From Leptasterias polaris (Eukaryota; Echinodermata; Asteroidea; Forcipulatida; Asteriidae): DNA of 64,000 nt. Numbering within the stretch: the first letter of the stretch is position 1; each line of letters starts with the position of its first letter. Shown here in pieces: positions 31,853 through 41,992 of this stretch. The notes under the pieces were generated by a model. It worked only from the letters and a program-made list of their open reading frames with translations. It was not told the DNA's origin and searched no databases. Location: the NCBI GenBank assembly GCA_037783415.1, contig JAZGTN010000047.1:3658001-3722000 (forward strand), given 5' to 3'. The translations under genes and the position numbers were made by a program.

Positions 31853-32204
31853 CATTGGTTCTTATGACATCTCTCGGACTCAATGGTCGTCACAATGAAC
31901 AGTCTTTCACACGATAAGAAGAATCAATCCACAAAACCAAACGTATATTTAGAAAATGCAACCCTAAATATAGGTCTTTATTTACTATCATGCATTCACT
32001 TCAAATTTGATTAAAATAAAACCTTTAACAAACCTGACATTTATTGCATTGTGGGGTTAAGAGTTGGAAAACTTGGAAGACTGTCTGATTTTACGACTCC
32101 GGCATTTGCCATGGTCGCATTGTTAAAATGGCCAATTCTCCAATGTTGTTGCTGAAGCCAAATGCCGTTTGATTTTGACAACCTCAGACAGTGTCCAAAT
32201 ACAC

Positions 32205-32350
32205 CGATCCATTAAGCCACGCCCATTTCTCATTGCCCAACCTCGAAATCTGATCACCATTTGAGCCGTTTGGTGATCTTTGCACTAATGGTGATCGGGT
32301 TTCGCGGCTGTGATTAGTCAACTCGTAAGGAGGCGGGGCTTAATGGATCG
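32205..32350. mobile_element. TIR repeat (CGATCCATTAAGCC ends)
   Basis: CGATCCATTAAGCCACGCCC (32205) pairs with GGCGGGGCTTAATGGATCG at the right end. Inside, GGTGATC motifs are also inverted (GATCACCATTTGA / AATGGTGATC). Confidence 0.75.
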
Positions 32351-32966
32351 ATCTATTGGTGGCTACAGCTATGGCTAGATTTTCAGGACATCATGTGTTG
32401 AAGTATAGGACACCCTTAGAAACAGTCATAGCCGTAGCTGCTAATTCAGATACGGCCTTATTTTGTAAACTGTGTCTATAAATTTAATAGCGTCAAAATC
32501 GCCAATAGAGGGCGCCAGACAAGTTGGACAGGGGTGCTGAAAGTTGATGTGTGTGGCAGTTGTATTTCTCTGGTGCTGCCATTTTCTCATCATTCAAATG
32601 AAAACATCATAAACAAACAGAGGCTGGCAAGACAATAATGACTTTTACCTCTTTTTGGTTGAACTAAAATGTTCCCATGATGTCTTACATTCATAGGCAA
32701 TTGCAATATGATAAAGCATCCATACAGGAAGTTTTGAATTTACAACAAGTTTTTACATTTACGTCGGCCATGTTTATAAATACAAGCCTTGTTAACAAAA
32801 ATTTAAACCCTGTATCTAACATGGTTTTTACCCTGTTTTTGTTTGCACATTTTTTTTAATTAAAGGTCACCAAACATTCTGGAGGACTGCATTTGATTTT
32901 TAGAAAACAACCCAGAACCGACAGAAGTCCCCTATGATGGGCTAACCAATTTTTAAACCACCTTGT

Positions 32967-33096
32967 TTATTTTTGATACATTCGTTGAAGTTCGTCAAAC
33001 AGTTTGGAGGAATCCGTGGCTCCTTTTTCGATCATCTTCTTCAGAGCAATGGCTTGATCCTTGGAGCTGTGAAAATCTTCCTTCCAGAAATGGATG
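32967..33096 (-). CDS. FUT10/FUT11: FUT10/11-like exon 3 (C-terminus)
   Basis: The acceptor TTATCGCAG precedes CATCCATTTCTGG; the split codon becomes AAC. It encodes NIHFWKEDFHSSKDQAIAL to ELQRMYQK and TAA, matching the SWKEMW...-type end of FUT11. The stop codon overlaps an AATAAA hexamer on the minus strand. Confidence 0.9.
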
Positions 33097-36000
33097 CTGC
33101 GATAATGCAAATGAGAATAAAGGACATAGTGTAACAATGATGTTTTAAAAGAATTTGTATACATTTTGTCTTACTGGTGTCAGAACCCACTTCTAAACAG
33201 CACCACTCTTTCCCGTCCGTAAGTGTAACAAAATACCTCTGAAAGTCGCGCCCACTTCACACAAACTGGCTTCAATAATTATAACAAGAAGTCCATAGGG
33301 GACGCATTTTTTTAGCTAGTATTTCTGTGATGATTAATGCAAGAAAAGTTTAATAATTCGACTTGGCTTTCACATACATTATTCAAATACTCAAGTCTTC
33401 TCGGAATTCGTTCAGAGAAAAGTCTTTTTAAAACGATTTCTGCAAAAATCAGGCCTTAAACCTTTAACAACAATGAAATTTGAGTTCTAAAAAAGTTCAA
33501 ATATTTTAAATAATACTTATATTTGAGACATGCTATCCAACTTTTAACTTTAAAAGTGCAAACAATTGTCTGGCCTCCAAAAGGAAAATGTAATAGTAAA
33601 TTTGCTTCCTTTCGATCAGATTGTGTAGACTGATGGTTTTTTTGTCTTGTTTAATTTTATTTAATTTTTGTTATGCCAATTTGCCCCAAACAGGGCTAAC
33701 AGCCACTCTTGGAAAGGAGCTACAAGTCTAGATTGTAGCATGGAGGGAAACATGCACCAGGCAAGAAGTTCTCTTGTTACATCATGTACCTCCATCAGTT
33801 TTTCTTTGCTACCCTGGAAGGAATTAAGAACTAAATTGGTAGAATTGCCTGGGGCCAGCCGATCGCAGAAGAAGTTTTCATAGTGTGCACCGACTGAGGC
33901 CACTTTCACCCACTGGGATTCGAATGACAGGAATGTGCATGGAGCAATGGGGGACATGTCCTGTGCACAACATGGGGAAGACTGTGAACTTTTGACTGCG
34001 CGGGGGAAATTCTATCAAATTAAGCTGTTCACTTTTACCATCTCAACAGGCTCTCCTGTATCCAACCCCTGGATTCAAAGCTCTTCTAAAAAAAGATTCA
34101 GACTGTATAAAGTGAAATTAACCCAGCGTCCTTCCCTTAAAGGCTAGTTTTTGTCTGCATAATGCTGATTTAAAAGCAAAATTATCAAGAAAGACACAAA
34201 AAGTCACATGTGAAAGTTTCAACTGAACACAGCGTCTACTTGTTGAGAAAACAGCCAAAAACTGTCATGGCACAAATGTTTTGCCAAACAGAACAAGTTT
34301 TTTGGTAATTACTCTAAAGTTTATTACCATAAAAAATTAATTGGTAAGGAGCATTGAAGAGCTGTTGATACTATAAAACATTGTAGTTTTAGAGAAGGAG
34401 GTAATTTTTGCAACAAAACATTTGAATTTTGAGAAAGCACATACTTCTATGCAAGAAGGGTGTTTCTTCTTTCATTTTTTTCTTGCACCTTCGATGACCA
34501 ATTGAGCCCAAATTTGTTTGGATACACCAAGTGAGGATACTGGTCTTTGACAATTACCAAAAGTATACCCTGCCTTTTTAAACAGAAAAATGTGCTGAAC
34601 AACTCTCTGCTGAGAAAAAAAGAGCAGGAAACCAGTCACAGATAGTAAATGTGATATGGTATTTTGGCTGGTAACCTTAGTCTGGTTGGTCACAAAAAAT
34701 TGTCCTTAGCTGCTGTGGCTCAAAAAAACGGTCTTAAAGCAAAACTAAAAAAACCAAACTTACTTGTCGCTACTACGGACTTCACTCCAATCACCATGGG
34801 AGATGGTCGGCTCCGGACAAGCTACATGATTGGGCTTGGCTACTCTGGGAGGAAGCAGAGGTTGGGACGGATCTTCATGGTGGGCTCTCTCTGCCTTCAG
34901 CCTTTCCTGAATACGTTCACAGACATAACACTCAAACGCAGTGATGAAACTGGGCACTCGCCATTCATTGACGCCCCATGTTCTGCTCTCCATTGTTTGT
35001 CTGTTCAGTATTTGAGGAAAAGAATAAAAATATAAAGGTCTGAAACTACATTCTATGGTTTTGTGTTTTATGTGCTTGATAAGTGCATTTCAATTTAGCT
35101 TTAAACTGAAAAGAAAGCCATAGTTTTTAATGAAAGACTTCCTCAGGTGGTGAAAATATTTCTTGCACGAACAGCAGACAGCTGTTGTCCCTGACAGCTA
35201 TACAGACTGGCCCCAACCTAGTTATGATAATCAACACTCCATCCTCCTGTGACCATCGGGAGGATGGAGGGTTACGATTATCACAACTAGCCCCAACCTA
35301 TAGCCCACCTTGTTGGGCTGTTATGGCTCTCTTTTAACATCGGTCTTATAACACTCTATAAGACCGATGTTAAAAGAGAGACATAACAGCCCAACAAGGT
35401 GGGCTAGCCCCAACCCAACTTAAGTTGGGCTGATCTCAATTGGGCCTATCCCATTTCCAACTATGCCCCAACTTTTTCTTTCTCACTATAGAATCAGCCA
35501 AACCATAATTGGGCCCTAAACCAATTGAGTGAATCTTAGTTGGGTCGAACGCAACTATAGTTTGTCTCATCTTTAGAAGCCCTTTTTAAACCAGTGGCTT
35601 TGACATAACTGTCAGTGTCAGTAATTTCGAAATCGTACACTTTCAGTACTCCTAGAACTATGGATGAGGTTTGTTCCACTATCATCTCCTCCGAACAAAC
35701 CTCATAGTTCTAGGCATAACCAAAGCCACTTCTGATGATCTGATCCAAGTGGCTTTGGTTCGACTGTTGGCTCAACCCTTACAGACTGGGAAGTTTGGGT
35801 AGACTGAGGCCCATGTGCTGCAGCCAGCTACTACAGAAGTCATTGGATCGGACAAAGCATTAGTATGTCAGACATTCCTGTGTTTTGGGTTGGCGAGGGA
35901 CAGAATAAAGGGGCGGAGCCAACTGGATCAGTCTCTCCAGTAAGTGGTCTTACCTCAACAAATTATTCCCAATACCAACTTCCTTGAAGGAAAGATATTT

Positions 36001-37155
36001 CTGATACTCTTCATCGTTGTCATCGAGACGTTTGATGAACGCTGCAAGCTCCTTGGGCGATTTGAAATCATCCGCAAAGATGACAGAATGATCATCAGGC
36101 ATCCAATCTTGAGCCGAGGGCGAGCCCCTGTAGATCGGGACGGACCCCACATGGAGCGGTCGCATCAACTTCTCAGTGATGTAGTCCTCACAGATTCCAT
36201 TCTCAAACGCCAGATGGAATTTATATCTTGCGGTGAAATCGAGGAACTGTGGCGCTTCCATGGATTCTACCGGATCTTGTAGACTTACAGGTAGCTGTTT
36301 ATTGTTGACGCATTTTCCGTAGGAATCCACATCTATATATTTCATTAATTCTTTAACATAGCGGTCACGATCTGAAGGGACGTTACAATGCGATTGAACG
36401 TATAAAATGGGGGCAAGTTTCTGACGGTGCTGGTTTTTTTGGGTTATTAGAAGAGGTTTTCGTTCCGTCAGGTATTTCACATTTTTTATGTGTTGAGTTG
36501 TAATTGGGAAGTCTGACTCTCGTCGGAATGTCGACGTATGGTTAAAAAGTGACATTGCGACTGCATGCGAAAATATTTGGTTGTTGAGCGGGGACTCCTC
36601 ATGAATGAGAGCCCATTCGTGCCAAGGTTCTCGCGGAAGAGGTGCTTCGTAAGCTCGGAAATCGGTTCCGTAAAAAATAATCCCCCTAGCGAGGGGGTCA
36701 GATAAAATATGCTTATCTGTCGTGGTTAGACATGTTCCTAGTCCTTCCTCAAGCCCACATTCAATCTCAACGGTCTGTTTACCTTGGAAATGTGGAAACA
36801 ACTTGTCTGACCACCAAACAATTGTTGGTTTTGTCAACGGCTCTGTTCCCACTGGCAACGGTTTGACAGAATTTCTCATTTCATTTTCCTTCACACCGAC
36901 TATACTGTCGTCAGGCTCAGCTGACCACACTCCTGATCTCGTGCTTGTCTTTGACAGCAGCGTCTTCAGCGAATCACTACCGAAGCCGATCACGCCCAGT
37001 CCCCAAAAAGTCCCCACAAAAATCACAGTAAAAAGTAAAATCAAGAAGACGACAACATACTTGGCACCGAACCCTCCTCCAGACGGTTGAGGTCCCGGGA
37101 GTTTGGACTCAGATGCCGGCGAAGACCGGACTCTTTTTCTCACAGCAGAATCCAT
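32967..37155 (-). CDS. FUT10/FUT11: FUT10/FUT11-type alpha-1,3-fucosyltransferase family enzyme (spliced, complete)
   Basis: Exons 37155-35954, 35000-34764 and 33096-32967 (minus strand) join in phase 2 at both introns and give 522 residues. The ATG at 37155 is the first ATG of the open frame. A short basic cytosolic tail precedes one signal-anchor helix (residues 33-58, YVVVFLILLFTVIF), so it is a type II secretory-pathway protein. The catalytic part runs from WWSDKLFPHF (114-123) through FYGTDFRA, ALIHEESPLNN and RDRYVKELM to the GT10 donor-binding motif at 311-344 (FENGICEDYITEKL, GSVPIYRG). The C-terminal tail has the FECYVCERI and CPEPT blocks specific to FUT10/11. GT10 enzymes use GDP-fucose; vertebrate FUT10/FUT11 have been reassigned as protein O-fucosyltransferases acting in the ER, and that role is inferred here. 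One N-glycosylation site (NHT, 205). Length is close to the 480-490 usual in vertebrates. Confidence 0.96.
34280..34585 (-). repeat. R5-related repeat, diverged
   Basis: TTTTTTGGTAATTACTC at the left, GATGACCAATTGAGCCCAAA and CTGGTCTTTGACAATTACCA at the right match R5 landmarks at 15.3-15.5 kb and 57.0 kb. Confidence 0.6.
34585..34720 (+). repeat. R1 dispersed repeat
   Basis: AGCAGGAAACCAGTCACAGA and TTTTGGCTGGTAACCTTAGT match the R1 core. Confidence 0.75.
34764..35000 (-). CDS. FUT10/FUT11: FUT10/11-like exon 2 (C-terminal cysteine region)
   Basis: The acceptor CTGAACAG ends at 35001 after a pyrimidine-rich run (TTTTATTCTTTTCCTC); the donor is GTAAGT after GACAA. It encodes RQTMESRTWGVNEW, FECYVCERIQERL and VACPEPT. 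Two later AGs are possible acceptors, but this one gives the spacing before WGVN closest to vertebrate homologues. Confidence 0.9.
35210..35765. repeat. Hairpin island in FUT10/11-like intron 1
   Basis: Five inverted repeats lie within 560 bp: 35218-35289 (imperfect, ATCCTCC/GGAGGAT core), 35301-35406 (50-bp arms, one mismatch), 35413-35428 (CCCAACTTAAGTTGGG), 35650-35712 (CCTAGAACTATG.../...CATAGTTCTAGG) and 35719-35761 (AACCAAAGCCACTT/AAGTGGCTTTGGTT). They are separated by TAGCCCCAACC-type repeats. Confidence 0.88.
35301..35406. repeat. Near-perfect hairpin, 50-bp arms, 6-base loop
   Basis: Arms 35301-35350 and 35357-35406 pair with a single mismatch (TAGCCCACCTTGTTGGGCTG ... and complement). 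The arms are far more alike than expected for an old repeat. It lies in the intron of a transcribed gene. Confidence 0.95.
35954..37155 (-). CDS. FUT10/FUT11: FUT10/11-like exon 1 (anchor and catalytic domain)
   Basis: It is one large exon of 400 codons plus two bases; the donor on the minus strand is GTAAGA right after TTGAG (35954). It contains the whole membrane anchor and GT10 catalytic core. The frame stays open 55 codons upstream of the ATG, but without another ATG. Confidence 0.96.
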
Positions 37156-38804
37156 GATAAAATTTACTGTTATTTTAACGATAAAGCGCCACTGATGATG
37201 TGTTCTGTTATGACATGTATGATATACACCTGTTTCTGATAATAATTTCACGGGTGATCGAATAGACTGGACGTGCCACGCGCACACACGTGGGCTAACA
37301 GCTGACGTGTGATGAATCAAAACATGGGTAAGTTAAAGCCCGCCCTCTGTAGTTTTATAAATGCTTTGACCTTTACACCCGGCGCGTAGGACTGCTGGGC
37401 GCTGCATGCATCACATGCCCTAGCCTTTTGTCAAGGCCATCGTGACTTGGACAGCTTTGTAAACAGTGGAGCTACTGGAACGAGAGACCACGCGCGCTAG
37501 CCGAGTGGCGAAGCCACGAGGGCCTTTTCCAACTTGTTTGCGGTTTTTTTAATGAATTATTCATGAAGTATGAAACGTGCGTTATGCACTTCTGATTGGT
37601 TTGGACTTTTGCTACCGTTTCGGGTAGCAAAAGTCGAGATTATAAAGAAACACATAAGAAACCGCAAACAAGTTGGAAAAGGCCCTCGATCGTGGCTTCG
37701 CCACTCGCTTGCGTGGTCTCCCATTTCAGTCGCTTGGGATCGCGGCTCTACAAAAGCTGTTCAAGCCACGAAGGCCTTGACAAAAGGCTACACATGCCCC
37801 GGCAAAGCATTTGTTAACATAAAACTTTGAAAACTCCAATAATTGTCTCAAAAATATTACTACTAAAGTAAAGTACTAACATAATTCTTAACTATAACGA
37901 TTATAGTAACACGTGGTATGAATCTTTCTGTATTCAGCGAAATTAATTCTTGTTTTGCCTTTTTTTAAAATAGTTTATTGTGTTTGTATTTTCATATTTA
38001 AAACAATTTCTTTCCTTTATACCTTTTTATAGTTAAACGCCTACTTTATCTGTAATTTTTCTTGGTATCATTTAGCTTTGTAAACTTGAATTGTTTAGTC
38101 TTGGTTGCTTCTCTGGAGTGGCGTGGGGGTGCTTGATGGTATTCCGTAAACTTGTACACTCTCTATCTATACAGGGGCCAATTCTTATTTCAAAGTCAAC
38201 CCTGTGGAAAACAAATAGGTTTCTGCCCTCCCGATTCTTGACTTTTGTTTGTATAAGTTATGCTTAATCGTGCATTTAGCTGTATATCTTTTGTTTTGCT
38301 GTTTCCTAAATTTGTTTTCTGCGAAATAGTTTTAAAAATAGCCCAGAGAAATATGAGGATTATATAAAGGGTCTAAAATGCTTATTGATTTTCCACTCAC
38401 TTAATTGAAAACAGGTGTTGGTTTACTACGGCAGAGATGGGCAGACAGAAACACATTTTCAATTGTATAAACCGAATAGTTGTGTAGTTTTACTACCTCA
38501 TTGTTTATCATAATTCTCACCATCTACAAATTTTAGACCGAAACCATAAAAATAACAGAACTGTCATTTAAAAAAAATACATTCTTCGTGTGAGACAGGC
38601 AAGTGCAAGGGGCCTATGTCGCCTGGCCAACCGCGCGTTGCATTGTGGTCCGGGCTGACACTAAATCCGCCATCTTTTAGGTTTGTGTACTTTGTATTGT
38701 GGAACTCAACAGTGAAACTTCGTGCTGTATAATTTTTGTCAGTGTGTGCACTCCACAAGAAACGACACGAAATGATTCTTCAAGAGCATCTCCCTGGTGG
38801 TTAA
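37156..38804. other. Intergenic region between divergent genes
   Basis: It lies between the FUT10/11-like start (-) and candidate exons of a plus-strand gene. It holds the fold-back element at 37410-37806. The rest is AT-rich without exons. Promoters of both genes are expected here, but I can place no core promoter with confidence. Confidence 0.5.
37410..37806. mobile_element. Large fold-back element (~390 bp)
   Basis: Nearly the whole element is an inverted repeat: CATGCCCTAGCCTTTTGTCA with GGACAGCTTTGT, GAGTGGCGAAGCCACGA and CCTTTTCCAACTTGTTTGCG on the left pair with AAACAAGTTGGAAAAGGCCC, TCGTGGCTTCGCCACTC and AAGGCCTTGACAAAAGGCT on the right. The centre is itself a hairpin (GACTTTTGCTACC/GGGTAGCAAAAGTC, 37602-37634). 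GC-rich arms. It lies about 255 bp upstream of the FUT10/11-like start codon. Confidence 0.9.
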
Positions 38805-39004
38805 CTACAGCTCCGTTTGAAGTCAAATTCTGCTGGTGTTGAGGTTTTTTGCCCGGCTCTGGAGTCGGTGTCCCAAACTTCCGAGAGAGAGCGGGCGGGG
38901 AAGAGTCCGCGAACGTTGTTTGGGTTCGTGACCCAACCGCGGCAACGGGGAGCTTTGCACGGAAGAATGCAGCTGCACCACGGTCTCGCTGGTCGGTATC
39001 ACAA
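38805..39004 (+). CDS. Candidate exon 1 of unidentified gene (GC-rich 5' region)
   Basis: The segment is open from 38805 and GC-rich at 38830-39004 compared with its surroundings. It ends at donor GTAAGC. The first ATG is at 38967, so most of it would be 5' UTR. A 201-codon open frame on the opposite strand overlaps it and is judged a shadow. Confidence 0.4.
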
Positions 39005-41003
39005 GTAAGCCAGCACTTGGCCCCGTGAGCACACCGGCATTCCGACGGTTTTACCTGTATTCTGTATTTGTTTTTATCAAAACTTGAATGACTACAGCTC
39101 TGTGTGTATTTGATTGAAACGATTCTTTGGAGTGAAAAAACAGGGCATTTCTGGACGCAGTTTGGTTTGGAGAATGCGAGAAATTGACTTGCTGTTTTTT
39201 GCTCGTGCAGTCGCTTGGTCATGAAAAACCACACCATGGCAGGCAAGAAACCAAGGAATAGAAATATTTTGTCCCTGGACAAAATGGAAATGTAAGTATT
39301 GTTTTGGGGCTGTGTCAGTGTGTGTTTGATATTTTTAGTTGATGTTTGTTGACTTCAATAATTGATTGTTCGGTTTTTTAATTTGGCACATATTCTCCCA
39401 CTCTGGTCATCGGGTTTGGACATACGTCTTGTACTAATCTCTATAGTTACTTTATAACATGTCCTTTTTGTCAGTGAATATTGTGCTGGCATTGAATTTG
39501 CGCAGTGATTGTTTCGGGTGACTTGGACTTTTTATAATTATGAATTTCAAACTTTATTAAATTATTTCCCTTCAACCAACAACATTCCTCAGGAGCCACA
39601 AATCAGAAAAAGAAAAGGTTGTACTATCCATTTAAAACTAGGAGTAAACTTTAAAAGTTAATTTTTTTTAAATATTCTTATTATTTTTGGGGACGTAAAA
39701 AAAAAAAGGCTGCAATAGTGGCCATTGGAATGCGGAGCATATCGTTTGATAAGCGGGAGGCATTCTACTGAGCTACGCAACAGTGGTCGAAACCCTGAAA
39801 TTATACAAGATTGGCTACTGGTGTATGCGTGTGCCAAAGAAGATGCTACATGTATAAATAGTATATAAGATTTGCTGGAAAAGTGTACAGCAAAATATCC
39901 ACTATATACTTTTTTTTAGATAGTAAAGTAAATTTACAATTATTTTGTTTACAAAGTCTTGCTATGACAAGTTGGACATGATAAGGTCCAGCATGGAGTT
40001 CCAGAAAGAGCTAATAATAATAATAATAATAACTAGTTCTTATATAGCACATTTCACAATAACGTCTCAATGCGCTTTACATTAGTGCCCTGGTCATTGG
40101 GCCAATAACATTACTTTTAATCTTTCTCAGCTCCCTGGGGAGTATACAGCCCGGGCTGCCGTGATGGCGCTCCGAAGGCTTTTTCAAACACAATATCAAC
40201 CTCTACCCTTGCAGGTACCCATTTATACTCCTGGGTGAAGAGAAGCAATTATAGCAAAGTGTCTTGCTCAAGGACACAAGCATCATGACCGGGACTCGAA
40301 CCCACACCCCGATGACTAAACCACCAGAACTTGAATCCGATGCTCTTAACCACTCGGCCATGACACCCTACGATTACATTAGTTAGTCCAGTCTTGTACA
40401 CCTGTTTGAAACTCTGAAGTAGTAAAAGTACTATTTTAAAACAGTAATCAGCAGAGGTGAACAGGGTCCTGTCATATATGTTTTATTTTGTAGGATAGAT
40501 TTTCTCCTACTTTTAAAAACACAACACTTTGTACATTTTAGGTCGAGGTTAAGTTTGTAAAAGCATATAAGACATAAGAAATGGTTGTACAATTTTTCTC
40601 TTTCTTAGGAAATTATAACTGAGATTTTTTTTTTTTTCCAACTTATCTTACATCATCTCCTTTCCTTGCCTTCTTTATTCCGCCTGATTTGCCACTTTGA
40701 TAGTACAAGTCACCTGTATACATTTTGCTAGCAGGGGCAAATGTTGACTAGTCCATTGTAATTATTGTTTCAGAACAGTTACAGTACATTGAATAAGAAC
40801 AACTTTTAAAATTATATTCCACATCTTGAATTTCCATATTATGTGTCTATTTAGGTTATTAATTTTGTATGAGCAAGCCGTGACAAGTTTGTCTGGCCTG
40901 CAAGGAACACTTGATTTGTTACTTCGTCACCGTTTTATCAAAGAGGCAATTCGTATACTACATTTTTTCTATTCCAAACCTCTTCCTAAAAAGTTCGTCA
41001 AAT
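38967..41003 (+). CDS. Unidentified gene, candidate 5' exons (spliced, partial)
   Basis: Three segments join in frame: 38967(ATG)-39004, 39211-39291 and 40855-about 41003. Donors are GTAAGC and GTAAGT; acceptors GCTCGTGCAG and TGTCTATTTAG. Both introns are phase 2, and the split codons read AAT and ATG. The product starts MQLHHGLAGRYHN, continues MKNHTMAGKKPRNRNILSLD and then LLILYEQAVTSLSGLQGTLD with a leucine-rich helical segment LLLRHRFIKEAIRIL. A later ATG (39236) has a good CACCATGG context. I do not recognise the protein. Exon 3 is the weakest part, since its end is unclear (donor-like GTATAC at 40953 or GTAAAT at 41004). The next exons would lie further right. Confidence 0.42.
39211..39291 (+). 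CDS. Candidate exon 2 of unidentified gene
   Basis: It has a strong acceptor (GCTGTTTTTTGCTCGTGCAG) and a strong donor (GTAAGT). It encodes RLVMKNHTMAGKKPRNRN and ILSLDKME, a basic, Lys/Arg-rich N-terminal segment. Confidence 0.5.
40017..40372 (-). mobile_element. tRNA-derived SINE, full-length-looking
   Basis: Reading the minus strand, the head at 40372-40270 has an A box TGGCCGAGTGGTTAAGAGC and a B box GGGTTCGAGTCCC in a Leu/Ser-tRNA-like fold; a body of about 240 bp follows (CATGATGCTTGTGTCCTTGA, AAGCGCATTGAGACG), and it ends in a (TTA)n tail at 40032-40017. It lies inside an intron or the flank of the candidate gene at 39-41 kb. Confidence 0.9.
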
Positions 41004-41810
41004 GTAAATGAGAAACTGAGGTCATATAAGAAATGGATCTGGTCATTGAACGCTCTTTGGTACAAGACCTACTGCCTCATGGAGATTTTTCTTGAAATTC
41101 CAACCATGCCGTATCAGATCGATGGAACTGTTAATACATTTTAATTTCAACTGTTGAGATCAAATGACAACAATATAAAGCATTCCATTCTGTATTTGTT
41201 GATTTAGGTTGCCATGATATGAAAGCTACCATTGGCCTTTTGGTGCCAGTGTTACTGACAGAAATAAATGGTTAACTAATTCCCACTTGTGATTGTTGTT
41301 CGACTGGATCAAAGACCGATGATGGAGATTTAGTAGCACAACAAAACGTGGTGATTAATGTTAGTGCTGTGCGCAGAGATTCTGCCGTATGAACTGAGTT
41401 TTGTTATGTGTCCAAATAGATTGTGCAAGTTCAGTGATAATAATATCGAGGGAACAACTCGCACAATGTATTTTTTTCTATGAAATTAAAATCTTCCATT
41501 TAAACTTTATTTATTATATTACATAATCAGTCAATCTCAAAAAGTGTTTGGAAATTATACCAGACTTGCAGGACTTGTTTGGTACCATGGTTCCTGCCCA
41601 AAGCTAAATTTGACTGGACTCTAGCCAGTGGGTCCAGAGAGTATTTCAAGCCTTGCTGAATGGAAACTGAGGAACTTGACATGCATGCACTCCGTACCAC
41701 AAGTTCACTAATTATGAAGTCACTGTAAATAATTGCATACTCGGAAGTTATCCTCTGGCTGAGTTGTGTATCCTTTTGCTGCCAATTTATAAAGCAGTGA
41801 AGGTTATATG

Positions 41811-41992
41811 TGTACAAGTGAATTCAAGTTAACTAAATTCTGCAGTGAGCTTCTAGATGTAGTTTTATGGGGAAGAGTACTGCCAACTTTAAGCTGAGCA
41901 GAGAAAGTATACAAGTGAAGACAAGTTAACTAAATTCTTCAGTGAGCTTCTGCATGTAGATGTAGTTTTATAGGGAAGAATACTGCAAAATT
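41811..41992 (+). repeat. Direct tandem duplication (~95 bp, two copies)
   Basis: The phrase AAGTTAACTAAATTCT-CAG, TGAGCTTCT and ATGTAGTTTTAT-GGGAAGA occurs at 41827-41877 and again at 41922-41980, with a short insertion in the second copy. Confidence 0.75.

Larger units (their letters stand above)
25847..32966. other. Intergenic between MARCHF8-like and FUT10/11-like genes (tail-to-tail)
   Basis: No exon is supported. It contains R7 (25876-26042), a palindromic element (26292-26491), a tRNA-like remnant (26918-27010), a three-copy octamer-bearing tandem repeat (27130-27600), two hairpin elements (28441-28538, 28545-28680), R1 (31688-31852) and a TIR repeat (32205-32350). The 3' UTR of the MARCHF8-like gene must begin here; its end is not determined. 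Confidence 0.6.
33097..34763. other. FUT10/11-like intron 2
   Basis: An open frame of 98 codons at 33661-33957 (-) has no splice support or family match. Diverged R5 sequence (about 34280-34585) and an R1 copy (34585-34720) fill the upstream end. Confidence 0.6.

Noticed and set aside
33661..33957. 98-codon minus-strand frame as an extra FUT10/11 exon
   Set aside because: Exons 2 and 3 join in frame without it, and it has no family similarity.
35301..35406. CRISPR-like or bacterial terminator hairpin
   Set aside because: The genome is animal with spliced genes; a single palindrome is no array, and intrinsic terminators do not apply.
38677..39282. 201-codon minus-strand open frame starting MSRDKIFLFLG
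   Set aside because: It overlaps the plus-strand candidate exons with good splice sites; the long frame comes from GC-rich sequence and has no recognised motif. It cannot be fully excluded.
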